Source: Lethocerus indicus (Eukaryota; Arthropoda; Insecta; Hemiptera; Belostomatidae). Taken from it: a DNA stretch of 64,000 bases. Under the pieces are notes generated by a model. It had not been told where the DNA came from and did not search any database. It saw only the letters and a list, made by a program, of their open reading frames with translations. The stretch is from contig JACDQD010000003.1 of assembly GCA_019843655.1 (NCBI GenBank), forward strand, positions 4,342,925 to 4,406,924, read 5' to 3'. Of this stretch, positions 1 to 13,100 are shown piece after piece. A program made the translations under genes and the position numbers. Numbering within the stretch: position 1 is the first letter of the stretch; the number at the start of each line of letters is the position of its first letter.

Positions 1-492
1 GGGATAAGAGCAGAAATGAAAGAATTAACTTTCTCGACTTCTTTCTCTATTTTAAGCTTTTGTTTCTTATATTATAATATATTGTATATATTCGCTTGTC
101 ACCAACGTCACTACTGTGACAGTGCATATTTCTACATTATTATTTCTGGGATTAACCAACCGAGGGAGGCGATAAGCCGAATACGGTCCAGCACAGGACG
201 AAAGGGAAATATGCACCAAGAAAAACAAAAACCAAGTAGTGTTAAGTTAAATAAATTTACGTTTGTTAAATATACCTGAAAATGTCATGAATATGTGGCA
301 AATTATAAATTCGAAAACAATAAGTTAAACTGCAACAACCGAAGCAGTGATAAATTGAGTCCTGAATTCTAATTATAGAATGACTATAACCAAACGTGAA
401 AATGAACATGCCGGTGAACACAGTTCGATGCGGGCAAACATTATAAATATGATGACAATTATCGGTAGAACAATCCAGTTCGAAATCAAAAA
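1..492. other. 3' flank of the radial spoke gene, no gene seen
   Basis: This stretch lies downstream of the stop codon of the minus-strand radial spoke gene and probably contains its 3' UTR. The open frames here (for example 16-279 on plus) have no recognisable protein character, and no clear poly(A) signal stands out on the minus strand. Confidence 0.5.
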
Positions 493-2415
493 TTATGCTT
501 CCTCTTTTTCCTCGTCCACTTCTCCCTTCCCAGCAGCCTCTTCTCCTTCGCCCTCACCGCCCTTACCGGTGTCGGGGGCTTTCGGTTTCATGTTGTTCAG
601 GTGCCAGGCCTCTTCCATCTCTACGGTAGGTTCTACCGCTTCCAATACGTCCGCTCCAATGTCGTACATCTTCAGTACGGTGGGGGTGGCCGACAGGGGG
701 AACCCGTAGCGGTGTAACTTGACTCCCCAGCCGACGTACAGGTTGTCGAAATAGCAGCCGGAGGCGTAGGCGTAAGCTCCCGGCCAAAGGTTGGAGCGCA
801 CCACCGCGTATTTCTCGGGTAGGTACCTGGGTGCCAGCCTGGCCGTCCACGGGGGTATTCCTTCGAGCGTGGCGTCTTCGGAGAGTGGAGTCAACAGCGA
901 GGGGCCTATTTCGGGTTCAACGAAGTCCTCGGCCCCTTCGCCTTCGCCCCCTTCCTCTTCGTCCTCTTCGGCTTCTGCCCCCTCGCCCCCTTCTCCCTCG
1001 GTCGTTTCTTTGGGCCATTTGGGTTTTATCCAGAGGGCGCGGCCCTGTTTGAGAATGTGGTCGGTATGGTGCACCCAGAAGGACATGGTCGGTTCGACCA
1101 GGTCTCTGAGCGGTATAGGTTGAAAATCCCTGTTCGGGCTGTAATTCTTGTAGGCGGAGCCTCCTCCTGCCCCCCCTTCGTCCTCTTCCTCCTCTTCTTC
1201 TTCCTCCTCCTCCTCTTCCCCTCCTCCGAAGGTGTAAAACCCCAGGGGAGATATCTGAGTTCCGGCCGATATCCGAGATATCTGCGCCCTCAAGTACTGC
1301 CCTTCGGTGTTCATTCCTCCTCCCGCCCAAGAGACGAAGGGAGTTCTCAAATCGCCGGTGAAATAATTTTTTATTTTCCTCGCCTCGACTATATGTTCGG
1401 GAAGGACGTCGGGCAACATGGTCCAGTCTTCTTTCGGATCGTTGCAGACGAAATAGACCTTCTTGTTGCAACCTTCGCCCGGCCTCTCTTGCGGTATAGG
1501 AATCTTGGGCTCCGGGTTGACGGCGGGCACGGGAGGCGGTTTATATTTCTTCAGTTTGCTCTTCTTCTTTATAACGGCCATTTTCTGTTCGTCTTCGTCT
1601 TTGGGCTCGACGAACGTCGGCTTCCAACTCTGAAATGCTGAAAGTTTGTCGGAGTAACCGTACGCCCTGGCGTTTTCGATTGGTTCGGGACGCCAACCTT
1701 TGAGTCTTTCGCGGCGATCCGCTATTTCCGCCGGCTTCAACTCGGACTCTGCGACGTAATAGTTCTTTTTCAGGCCGTAGATCATTCCCCAGAATCGAAT
1801 TTTGGAGAGGGGTCGGGTGGTGAGCAGCGTGCGAAGGGCTAAATGAATGTGGAGGGTGTCTAGTTTGGGGAGTGCGAGCCCGGCCAGCTCGAAGCGCCTC
1901 ATCTGTCGTGCCACGTCCAACCCTCTATCTCCCGTCTTTGTCTCATTCCCCTCTTCCTCCCCCTCATCCTCCTCTCCCTCCGTGGGCTCCGGCTCTTTTC
2001 TTATATTAGACTTCATCCATTCCAAATATCTTTTCGCTTCCTTATAATCAGGATCATTTTCCAGGTCGTCATCCAATGGCGGCGAATCCTCCCCCTCCCC
2101 TTCAGCTTGTTTTTTTCCCCCTCCGAGCTCTTCCCGCGCCGAGATCCCCTTTACGACTCTACTTAACTGTTCGAACGTTTCCACTACGTTGTCCGGTCGC
2201 TCGGTCACGATTTTACGCAGCACCGACACTATGTGGTTCCACAATCCCCGATCCAAACTGGCTTCTGTTTTCGCGACTTCCGTCTCTTTTTTTCTTATGA
2301 TATGTTTCAGAGTGAGTTCCGACGAAGCTCGCTTACGAAGTACGATTCGTTTCTTTTTGCAATTCCGCCGCTTCTTTACCGGCCATTCCAGGATCGATAG
2401 TTTATTATCCGACAT
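493..2415 (-). CDS. RSPH4A: Radial spoke head protein 4/6 homolog, intronless
   Basis: A single uninterrupted frame encodes about 640 residues. RSPH4/6 proteins sit in the head of the axonemal radial spoke and signal from the central pair to the dynein arms in motile cilia and sperm. The conserved radial-spoke core is visible: a block starting KKVYFVCNDP, then an LPEHIVEARKIKNYFTGDL stretch, the segment FVSWAGGGMNTEGQYLRAQI, and near the C-terminus the LWPGAYAYASG and NLYVGWG motifs. Acidic Glu-rich runs separate the blocks, and one of more than ten Glu follows the GFYTFGGG motif. The frame stays open upstream to 2547, but I chose the Met at 2415 (MSDNKLS) because the upstream residues look like translated leader. 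Every other gene here is split by many introns and is AT-rich, whereas this one is intronless and GC-rich, which suggests a retrocopy or loss of introns. Orthology to RSPH4A rather than RSPH6A cannot be settled. Confidence 0.9.
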   Translation of the reverse strand: MSDNKLSILEWPVKKRRNCKKKRIVLRKRASSELTLKHIIRKKETEVAKTEASLDRGLWNHIVSVLRKIVTERPDNVVETFEQLSRVVKGISAREELGGGKKQAEGEGEDSPPLDDDLENDPDYKEAKRYLEWMKSNIRKEPEPTEGEEDEGEEEGNETKTGDRGLDVARQMRRFELAGLALPKLDTLHIHLALRTLLTTRPLSKIRFWGMIYGLKKNYYVAESELKPAEIADRRERLKGWRPEPIENARAYGYSDKLSAFQSWKPTFVEPKDEDEQKMAVIKKKSKLKKYKPPPVPAVNPEPKIPIPQERPGEGCNKKVYFVCNDPKEDWTMLPDVLPEHIVEARKIKNYFTGDLRTPFVSWAGGGMNTEGQYLRAQISRISAGTQISPLGFYTFGGGEEEEEEEEEEEEDEGGAGGGSAYKNYSPNRDFQPIPLRDLVEPTMSFWVHHTDHILKQGRALWIKPKWPKETTEGEGGEGAEAEEDEEEGGEGEGAEDFVEPEIGPSLLTPLSEDATLEGIPPWTARLAPRYLPEKYAVVRSNLWPGAYAYASGCYFDNLYVGWGVKLHRYGFPLSATPTVLKMYDIGADVLEAVEPTVEMEEAWHLNNMKPKAPDTGKGGEGEGEEAAGKGEVDEEKEEA

Positions 2416-5095
2416 TTCTTCGAGGACGTTACGAAATATTTTTCGCGATATTATAAATCGAGCCACCCGATGTACATAATATATGAATATGATGATCATA
2501 TGATATGATTGAACGCCATCTATTTCACTTAAGGGAAATAGATTCAATGGTTTAACTAGGTTATGAAATAGGTTAAATTATTACAGTTCATACGTATATT
2601 TGCCGAAGATTATCGAAGAAATTCCAAATATTAAAATTCTATGTCATTAATTTTTTCTCATATTTAAATTATTTATTAAGTACCTTTCAAATAATTACAT
2701 ATTGTAAAAAATATCAACCGCGAAAATTAATTCTGTCAGGTAACATAAAAAAAGAGTTATATTTATTCCTAATTATTTGGTATATTCAAGGGGGAAATAA
2801 TGGTTAACTTATGTATATAAATTAGATTATAGAGGAAAGAAATACACAAGGGACAAAATAATGGAAAATAAACTCAGGAATATAAAATTAAACAGGCAAG
2901 ATTAACTCAAGAAGCTATATGATAATGTTCCCAGATACGATTCCTAACAGCTCACTAAAATAAATGTTCCAACGAAGTATGCCAGGAGTTAGCTAGAAAT
3001 CTGATTTGTGCATGATACAAAGTTGCAAGTGAGAAAAGTGCACATGCTACATTGATATACATGGTTAGCAAGGACATGGTTCAATACTGATCCCTCAGTT
3101 TTATCTTCTTTCTATAATTATAAAATTATTACATAGAGATGGAACTAGCGGCTCTTATATTATGGGACATTTCATCAATTTATGAATAATATAATACTCA
3201 TCAACACATTTATTTACTAAAGAATAATCACCAGGATATAAAATGTATTCAGTTATACATAAATGCACACATTACTTTCCTTAAGCTTATTTAAGAAATA
3301 CATACCTTCAAATGTCTGGAAAATTGTTCAAAGTGACGGTCTATGACACATCAATTCATTTGCCAAAATTATACAGAATAACTTTAAATATCAATGATAT
3401 ATTAAATTCTCGTGAACTCATTAACTATTAATAATTTCCTCTTTGATCACTTTCCCAGTTTATTGAATCAGGAAATGAACCTTGAGATAAGACTATAAGG
3501 TCATCTGGAATTAAAACTACTGACTTTATAATGGCAAGTTATAATAGTTTAAATGTGGTATATTAAATTTTTAAATTCTAATTAGCAAGTTTGATTTCTT
3601 TGTACATTATCTCTCAAACTGCTTGGTCTCAAATAACTTATTTACTTCAGTCAATTAATTTAATAAATATCCACAATATTAGGTATACATATTGTCTATG
3701 AAATATGGATAAACAGAAATAGTCCTATTAGCAAAAATTAACAAACAAAAAACACCAGAAATGATTAGTAATAAATTTTCTTCATCTTAATAACATTAAG
3801 TTACCAAACCAAGAAGAAGCAAGTACTTTATAATTACGTGACAAACATTTTATTAAATCAAATGTTCTGTTGTGGTAAAACCCTATCTGTAAGTTTTGGA
3901 TCTTCTAAACGTTCATGCTGAAGTTCACGTGCTTGAAATATAAACATGTTTTCAAAACAAAGTATATTAATGGCATAGTAGGTGATCTAACTAGTAACCT
4001 CGGATTGCCAATACCTCTAAAATAAATAAATATGCAGAAATCATTCTTTATCTTTAATGCTAAAACTCTATTAAGGAAAGATGACTGGTATAACTGATTT
4101 TATAGGGTGGAGGGATCATTTTTTTAAATTAATGCTCCATATATTTGACAGAAGGAAGAAGTTAATTCTATTTAGAAAACTGTATACAATGATATCTGAT
4201 GAATTAATGAATGAAAAAGTTCTATTCCATTTACCCTGTTCTATGTTCTTAACCATTAATATGAATGAAACTTACTAAATGGAAATTTTCAGACCTTATG
4301 AATGAAAATTATAAAATGAGTGATAACCAAGATACAATTAAATTTCAGAGATTTAAAAAGTCAATTTAAATGATTAGCCTGGACTTAAAACCAAACTTGA
4401 TAGGTACCATGTATTTATAGCATAAAGATGCCTAATGGACCGGCCAAAAGAAATCATCCTATGGATATCAGCCAAGCCTGAAAAAAATATGGAATTTTTA
4501 GATTTTTAAGAAGAACTGTTGTCTTATCAGTACTAATGACAAAGTGTTGTTTGTTTCAACTGCTTTCTGTCAAAGAAAGCATTTAAATAAATATTTGGTT
4601 TCTATAATTTTATGTGAATTACTTGGGTGGTTATTTATCAAACATAGTGATAATATTAACTTCAGAATACTTTTTTAAACAAACTGTCTTTCATGATGGT
4701 CTTTTATTAATAATAATAAAATATTATGAGCATAATTTCATTTTTTCTTGTCTCTATAACGGTCTTTTATAAATTTCATTCATAAATTTAAAAATACGCA
4801 TAACTAAGGGTACAGAATAGTGTATTTTGTTGTAGTATTTTGCTATTACAAATATAACTGTTATAATTAGACTCCTTCTTTTGTTCATAACTACATAGTA
4901 GGTCAAATATCACTTTTACAGTGAAAGCAACTATTCAACTTACATCCATATGCCCACTATATACTGGTCCCAATATATTACACAAGAAAATGATCGTTGA
5001 AATAAACTATATTTAATTCCGATAGCTTTCTTAAAAATCAGAATTTTCGTGCCATAAAAATTCATCGATCGTTATGAATAACTCCCGTAACATTT
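2416..5095. other. AT-rich intergenic or 5' leader region, no gene seen
   Basis: About 2.7 kb of AT-rich DNA without splice-bounded coding blocks. The longest frame (4081-4278, plus) shows no family character. If the island at 5096-5720 drives the radial spoke gene, this would be a 5' UTR intron. I saw no convincing repeat or RNA gene. Confidence 0.5.
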
Positions 5096-5720
5096 TAAAT
5101 GGCGGGCGGATTTATCTTCTTTCCGGCTACAACATTAGACCAACGCGCCATTGAGCATTTAGTAACGTTAAATGAAATAACGTACTACAGTGTTATACAA
5201 TCAGGGCTGTCGAAAATATGAAATGGAAGACCGGTAAATAGGAGGCATATACCTCTGGGACAATGAGTGTCGAGTCCTGTCAGAACATGTAAACACCGGG
5301 ATCGACAACAGGGTATAACTAAACAATTCTACATATTTTCCAAGCTTAATAAATGAAATTCGCCCCCACAACAACGTTCCCGTCGAAAATATGCCTAATA
5401 ACCAGTTCCGAAATTGTAATCGGCAGTTCCGGAATCTTAAAACCGTGCCCGAATACTGGGCTGGCGAACCGGGCCGGCGGAACATGAATGAAAGAATTAT
5501 AAGATGTAAAAGGTTCTGTGTACTTACGCAATGACTGCTTTCAAAACGTTGAAAACCGCCCAAATTACAACAGAACGCGATCAAATTAGAATCCGTACGA
5601 TCCGCGGGCCGAAAACTTGATAACCACGTGCGAACAGAAAAGTGAAATCAATAATAATATGGCCGCCAAGAGGGGGACGGCAAAACAAGACGAAGCCCAC
5701 AGGCTGGTCAATTTAGGTTT
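5096..5720. promoter_or_regulatory. GC-richer island with YY1/Pho-like motifs, candidate promoter and first exon
   Basis: The island stands out in an AT-rich setting. It holds AATATGGCCGCC (5656-5667), an AAATGGCGGGC near 5097 and a further GCGCCATT on the opposite strand near 5146, all resembling the YY1/Pleiohomeotic site common in housekeeping promoters. On the minus strand a strong 5' splice site, GTAAGTA (5521-5527), follows the stretch 5528-5640, so a noncoding first exon reading leftward is plausible. The radial spoke gene is the only minus-strand gene to the left that such an exon could serve. Frames inside (minus 5201-5584) do not resemble known proteins. Confidence 0.4.
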
Positions 5721-6961
5721 TCAAATTTAAACATCCCTAAAATATTTACAACATTCAATCATTTATTATTTGAATATTCTTACACATATATATTAATGAA
5801 TTAATTACAAGAATAATTCGTCTTTTTGGCGCAAGTATATATTACTGATGAATCTAGCTAGTGAAACTAGGAAGTCAGAATATAATCAATATTCGATCGA
5901 TTAAAATGGATTTTATTTCGTTTAACGTTCAAAAATATATATCATAGCAGTAATAGTTGAATTCATCTCGTATATCATTTCATTGTGTGTAATTTGTATA
6001 CATATGTCAAATGCAGTAGAACCTCGTTAATCCGAACTAATTCTGACCGAGGACTGTTTGGACTCGTTGCTAAAACATGCTTTCCAACTAAAATTGGTGT
6101 TGCTTAGCATGAGCCTAACACAGTGAACGTGTTCTACTATCTCATTTGAGAGGTATTAAGTTTGAAATTAAAATAAATAGCTTGTGTTTCTTAGAATTTC
6201 CCTTTTTGTTGGTATGTAGGCGCAGATATAGTTAAAACAAAGGGAGGGGGTCAATGCAGCGCCAAATTTCCAAGGTATTTCTTAATTGTAACTTTCCAGA
6301 AATCCTTTTTCTCTGGAGGTACTAATCTTAAACTTAAAGTAATAATGATTTTGCATCAGTCAAGAACTTACCTAACTGAATTCAGATCTTAGGCAGGTAT
6401 TAAGCCCATATTAACAAATGTTTGGGAACCACTACATTTCTAGGAAGCCAAGATTTTTACAAAGTTCAGAGAATGACTGAGTTATAATCTATATAACTGA
6501 GAATACTAAGATCACTTTTCTATAGAATAATTAAATACTTTTTCTTAATATTATTTATTTCCAGATGCTTAAAATGTTTTCAGTATAAAAATGTGACAAA
6601 ACAAACTACTACAAAAGAAAGGACAGGCATGAAACATCACATAACAAGCGATAAATATATTTCTTAATGCATTCTGGTTTAAGTACAGAGAATAAATTAC
6701 ATATATTTTTTATAATAAAATATCATAAATAAAACAAGGACAAATTAAATAATTTCAATGAATTGAATCTGAGAGAAAATTCAGTTGGTCTTAACTAAAA
6801 TACTATATCAGATTCATAATAATCACAATTTATAACTATAATTTTTGTACAGTGTATTATATTAGCATTCGTGAAAAAAATGGACTGAATATCATAATCA
6901 GTCTATTTAAAATTTAGAGGCATTAATAGACTATCTACAGCGATTGTCTATGTGTACTAGT
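5721..6961. other. Intergenic region, 3' flank of GGA
   Basis: AT-rich DNA between the island and the GGA stop codon. It holds the transposon-like segment at 6014-6140 and presumably the GGA 3' UTR just above 6553, where a minus-strand AATAAA can be read. No coding block was found. Confidence 0.5.
6014..6140 (+). mobile_element. Possible Tc1/pogo-type terminal repeat remnant
   Basis: The segment begins CAGTAGAACCTCGTTAATCC, which resembles the terminal inverted repeats of pogo/Tigger-type DNA transposons and their MITEs. About 110 bases later a weak inverted counterpart (GTGTTCTACTAT) occurs. No transposase frame is present, so this would be a decayed non-autonomous copy. Confidence 0.3.
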
Positions 6962-9900
6962 CTATTCAGCAGATTCTTTCAAGAGGAGTTTACTTATCTC
7001 TCCCATTTCTGTAACAGTTTCTTCTTCCATCGTGTAACTCACAACAAATTTTAGAGTGATCGGATCCTATGAAATAAAAATGGACAAAGTTTTAAAATTT
7101 ATCAAGTTTTCAACAACTTTAATTCAAAAAATTAATTGTAAAAATATATATTAAGGTAGCAGACCTTTGTTGGGGAAGCGATTAACATTAGTTGAGTGAT
7201 TGCAGATGGGGGCAAAAAAGGATTATGTGATGGTAAGCTGGTACCAGATGGTGGTAGCAGTCTTAGTCGACAACACTAAAACAATTATTTTAAACTGATA
7301 AATATATACAATAGTAAAACAATCTTTCTCTTCAACTGAAAATGAGAAGGTATTGTTTTTGAAAAATGTGAGAATGAATTAATTCTACAAAGTGTATGAA
7401 GTTATTTAATAAAGCATTTAAATTTCTAACTGATTGAAATCTATAAGATTCAGTTCAATAGTTTCTTAAAAGACTGCTAGTCTCATTATAGGAGGTGAGA
7501 TGAATATATTTTTCAAGATTAGGAATAACTGATTAAGGCAACTGGAACATGTAAGTTTTGGTCCAGTTTCATAAATGATATAAGCAGTCCTGCATGAAGT
7601 GGCTTGATGGAACAGTAATTTTTCAATTTAAAACTTGAATGGAAATAATTGTTTAACTATATTCAATTAAAATAATTAATATAATTGCACATCACAATAG
7701 AAACTAAATCATCATTTTATTTAATGCTATTCTATAAAATAATTTATAATGTACCATTCTACTACTGACCTTAGGCACAACAGGCTGAAACAAAAAGTTG
7801 GAAAGCAGAGACTGGCTTTTACTACTAGTCGTGACTACAAAAACAGCGACATCAGGTCTTGGACAGTCTTTTGCCAAATGTATAACTACATTTATACCAT
7901 TCTTCTCCTCAATAGCATGAAACGGTGCGACCGAACCTGAATAAAAAAAGAATTCAAAGCACAAGTGCACATAAAAAAACAAAAAACAATTAGCATTATA
8001 AAATTTGAGAGCACTGTAAAATAAGGTAACAAAATATACCTGCTGATGAAACTAATTAATAATACACTTGTAAATGCTACAAAAATCAGCCAATCCAAGA
8101 AAGAGTTATTATTAAATATTTATTATACTTATTCCCAACTCCAATTTGAAACATAAGGTGTAACCAAATCAAGTACATGAATATTTTTTTTTTTAGTGTA
8201 AACAAAAATAACTTTAAAATACAGTATGTGGCAATAAAGCTCTAGGATTGGAGTTATAAAGCAAGAATGGAAAACATTTTATGACACAAAAACACTTAGT
8301 GTGATCTCTGAATGCGAGCACCTTCATACATGGTCAGTATTCTCTCAGTTTATAGGCCCAAGTTCAATAAGAACTGTTATATTAAGCATTTTGTGAGCAT
8401 ATACAAAGAATAATAATAATAATAATAAAAATAATAATAATAAAAATAATAATAATAAAAATAATAATAATAAAAATATTCCAGTTGCATGAAAAAAATG
8501 AACACTGCACAAATTTTATGAAGATTGAAACTTTCTGTATGTTTTATATGCCATACAACCATGACTTTTGTGTGTCATACTCACTTTAGATACACTCATC
8601 TTCAATAAAACATGTACAGCAAATAATGCAACTGGACCATTGATGACACCACACAATTGAGGATGACAATGCAAATCATGGAAAAACAGAAGAAAAAGTA
8701 AATAAATTTATCATGTTTATCCCTAAGCTCAAAAGGAAAAAATGTTTTGTTAAAAAGAATGAATTACAAAATCAATATTTTTCAGTATTATATACAAATA
8801 ACTTTCAGCACACATCATAATGTTTCCTTCACTTGAAACAATCGATTGTACCATTGCTATTCTTCAACAGTGTCCCTTTTTTATTAATAAATATTTTCCA
8901 GGAAATACGTTCAAATAATCAATCTATACATTGAAAACAACAGAGGTTGTGAATTTTGGTAATTTTACAGGGTCTATAATCTAATTAAACTCAAGCTACA
9001 CAGTATGGAACACTGCAATGTTAACTCACTTGGTTTGATATCTTCTAAAGTTACTTTCAGGTCACCCAGAGGCAAAACAACATTTTCTTTTTCCTTTTCT
9101 TCCTTGAATTTCACCTTTGGCAATTCATTGAGTACTTCTACATTAACTTTGTCTTCTAATATTAAATTGTTCACTTTCTCAGCTACATGTTCAGTCAACA
9201 AATCATCGAGAAGCAAGTCTTTTTGAGCTGATTCTTTTTGTGGAACCAACAAATTGGTTCCCAACATTAAATTATCTTCTGACTTATTTGGAACTACAGG
9301 TTCAGGGATACGATTCATTGGTGATTTTGCATTTGACCTGTCAAAATTATACTTATAAATAATAATTTTTTTAAATGATAATAACATTTCTGACACATTC
9401 ATATGTAAAAACAGGTGTAGTTCTACCACTGCACTTATACTTGCATTAATCAAAATAAAATCTCTTACTTGTTTAATTCATTTCCAGTTCTTTTAGATTC
9501 GGACAAACTTTCCTTCAAAAGTGATTCTCCAAGTAGGTCCAACTCTTCTAAACCTTTAATTTTCCCTGTATTTCCTTTATTTGATGTATCATCTTTAACT
9601 GAGCACAAAATATAACTATTAAAATATTAAAATTTTTCATATATATTTATATAATTTTTCTCACACAATAATAACAATATAATATAATAAAACATATTTT
9701 AATTAAATATTGTAACATAATAAATTATAACATAATAATATTTCATTATATGTTTGTAATAATGTTATATGAACCTTCCAAGATACTCCAAGATATGAAC
9801 CTAAATCTCTCTCTTACTACATTGCAAAATAGTAATTACACATAATTAAAAATTTACCTGCTGGAGATGTAGAAGGAACAAACTTGCTGGTAGAATTAGA

Positions 9901-10071
9901 TAAAGGAGTTGGTGAACTGAAAATTTCATCCAAAGCTGCCAAATAATCAGTACTGTTTTTGCTTGAATTTACAGCAGGAGGTGTTGAAACGGACAAATCA
10001 AATCCTAAAAATTAATAGCCACCAGAAACAAATAATTTATGATTTATACAAATATATATACACACACACAC

Positions 10072-10128
<57 letters not shown>

Positions 10129-13100
10129 GTTATATATAAAATAAAGTTATAAATCAATTTCAATAGAGTCCAAAGCAATGGATATCAATTATTTTATCAA
10201 GAACTACCTAAGAATTGGTTCAAGTAAACAATGATCATTTAAATTAGCTACTATTTATCTTAGGTTACTGTAACAGTACTATTCTAAATATTGCATATTA
10301 ACCTGAAGCATATATGGCAACAGCATACCTGGATATTGTTAAAATAATTTATTACAATTTTGAAATACTCAACCGAGTTGTGAAAGTTGTTCTGCCGCAC
10401 TGTCCACAATCTGAGTAGGACTAGGAGTCAGATCCAAAAGCGAAGGTGTACTCTGATGACTGGAACTGTTCCCAACGTGAGAGGAATGTCGACTTGTTTT
10501 TTGAATCACCGAATTGTACTTGTTGAAAACTTCTCCAAGCTCATCATTAGTTGACAACACATCATCTACAAACATAGAATCATAAGCTTTCTTAAACTGA
10601 AATATGATAGGTTAAACATGTTGAACTTTACTAGTAATACTTAATATAGTATGAAGAGGGTGCTTTTGGAATTCCAATTTTTGTGATAACTTCAAATGTT
10701 AGGAGTTAAGTTAATTCACAAATTGATTTTTAAAATATTAAATAGTGTTATGAGGAATTAAATATTTATAAGATATGTGTTATCTCTGTTTACATAATTT
10801 GAATACTTCAAATTATTCAGTACATAATAGTGACAATTGAATCCAAATGATCTAAAGATTATTTAAAAATAAATGAATATGCATACATATTTTTTAACTT
10901 GTAAACCTATATTCAAAAAGAAAAATAATTTTCATGACAGGATCGTGTTTCATTTGAATATATTTGGAAAAGTAAATTAATTTTTATGGTGACATACAAT
11001 TACTCACTACAAAAAGAAGCATCTGTGTTGTTGCTTGCAAGCTTAAAAAGAACTGGCCTTAAGTTCTGACAAGTGGTATACAACTCTTTTATAAGTTCAA
11101 GATCTTGAGAACTACTTGAATCAGAATTGTAATTGTCTAACATTTCTTTTAAAAGCCTACAATTGTTAACAACAGTTTCCAGCTCAACTGTATGACGCCA
11201 TTTTTCTTCAAGCCTTCGTTCATCCTGAAAAAATAAAAAAAATAATAGAATTTTAAAGAATAAAATAAACTATCTTGTAGAAATTGAATAAATAAAGTGA
11301 GCAGATAAAACCATGTTACCAAAAGAGCAATACATTTGAAACTATAAAACACTTATGGTTTAGAAAATAATTTTCCCCAAAAACAAAGCTGTAACAGTGC
11401 AGTGATAGCATAGACTGGTAACTGACATATGTTCTTCACTAATCTAATAGAATACTATTGACAACAGTAAATCGCCCATTTTTCATGAACCAAAATTTAA
11501 TGAAAAACCAGTTACAAATGTTAAATATTTATATTTCCTTATTGTAACATACAAACATTTTAGTTAAAAGCACAATGATAAACTAGACATTTATTTCATT
11601 TTTTATAATATAATTTTAATATAACTACAAAAAAAAACTGTATGTACTCTCCAATAAATCTATTTTTTTCTGTGTATGAGAGATTTTAATTTGGATGGCA
11701 GCAATTACATCTTATTAATTTCCATTCAGGTATTTTGTTCACTAAAACCCTTCCTCACTACTAGGAATGCAATACATAGCAGGGTCTTACCCACATCTTG
11801 AACTGAAAGCATTCTACAAAGATTTCATACCAGTGAATGAGACAGTACTAGGAATTTAAAATATTGAAGTGTGTCAATAATTGTAAACAACTTAATTTAC
11901 CCTTTTTTTAATTCATTCAACTAGTATTTTTAATTGGATTTAGGATAATAATTCTACAGTATGGAGTTTATAGTTTAAACTAAAATAAATAGTAGAGTTT
12001 TAAGGGTTGTAAAGATGTAACTTGGGAAATATCAAGGTCAAAATTTGATTAATGAACTTACTCATGAAGTTAATCATTTCATTAATTATCTCTCATTGTC
12101 AATTTGTAGAGTGGGTTTCATATTCTAACTTTAATTTTAGTATTTTCAAATCACTATATAAAAGGTAACTTACCATGTTATGAATCTAGAACTTCATTGT
12201 ATGAGTCCGGACTATAACTTAATTAGTATAGTTCAATAAGACATCTTATTCCATTATACAGTAAAGATTTATTACCTCTTTCACCATTGATTTAATAAGC
12301 CTGTTTGCAGCTTGCAAATCATCAGGGTTTTTACTCTGCAGTAACTTTTGAAGCAATTGAGACTTCTCTTCATCTTGAAGTATAGATGAATGTTGATGGC
12401 GCGGTGCAGGCACTTCTTTAACAGGTATTGGAGGCTCTTCCTAAGTAAAATAATAATACAAATCAATATTTTCAGATATGATTATTTACCATTTTTTCAC
12501 TAACATCATTATATGTATTAGTTTTTTACTTTAATTAAAACACGACAATAACTGTATTGAAATATTATGCTACATCTGAACAAAAACAAAAGTGTATACT
12601 TGGTATATTTATATTTGAAGAAATATTAAATTATAACTAAGTATGAGTTTAATGTATTGTATGTAATTTTTATTACCGACTGTTAAAAAAATAATATGAC
12701 TGCTTCTTTATAAGATATAACTGAAAATAAACTCTTAAATCATGCCTTAAATTACAATTAATTCAGTTCTTTATATACAGTAGTGTTTTGCTGAATTGCC
12801 TTAACAGTTTTTGCAACTACTACCTTCTATTAATATTGAATGTTCAAACACCTTAAAATAAGTGATGGTATGGCCTTGATTAATCCTGCTATCACACACT
12901 TGTATTCATAAAACATATTTATTGTTCTTTCCATGGATAAGCTCAGTTATTTTCTAGGTTGGTTAAAAACAAGCAAAATAACAACCCAAATAGACTTGTT
13001 AATTTTTATTTACCTAACAATTTTTCATTTGTACTATAAAAAATACAAACTTGTACAGAACTGAGAGTTCAAGTGCTGTTTGAAATACACAGATATTAAA

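Noticed and set aside
563..1641. Overlapping frames on both strands inside the radial spoke gene (563-850, 917-1471 minus; 791-1123, 831-1052, 1057-1641 plus)
   Set aside because: They are Arg- or Ser/Pro-rich shadows of a GC-rich Glu/Gly-rich coding region. Only the 493-2415 frame matches a known family.
5201..5584. A 127-codon minus-strand frame in the GC-richer island
   Set aside because: It crosses a strong splice donor, resembles no family, and is explained by GC-rich leader or promoter sequence.
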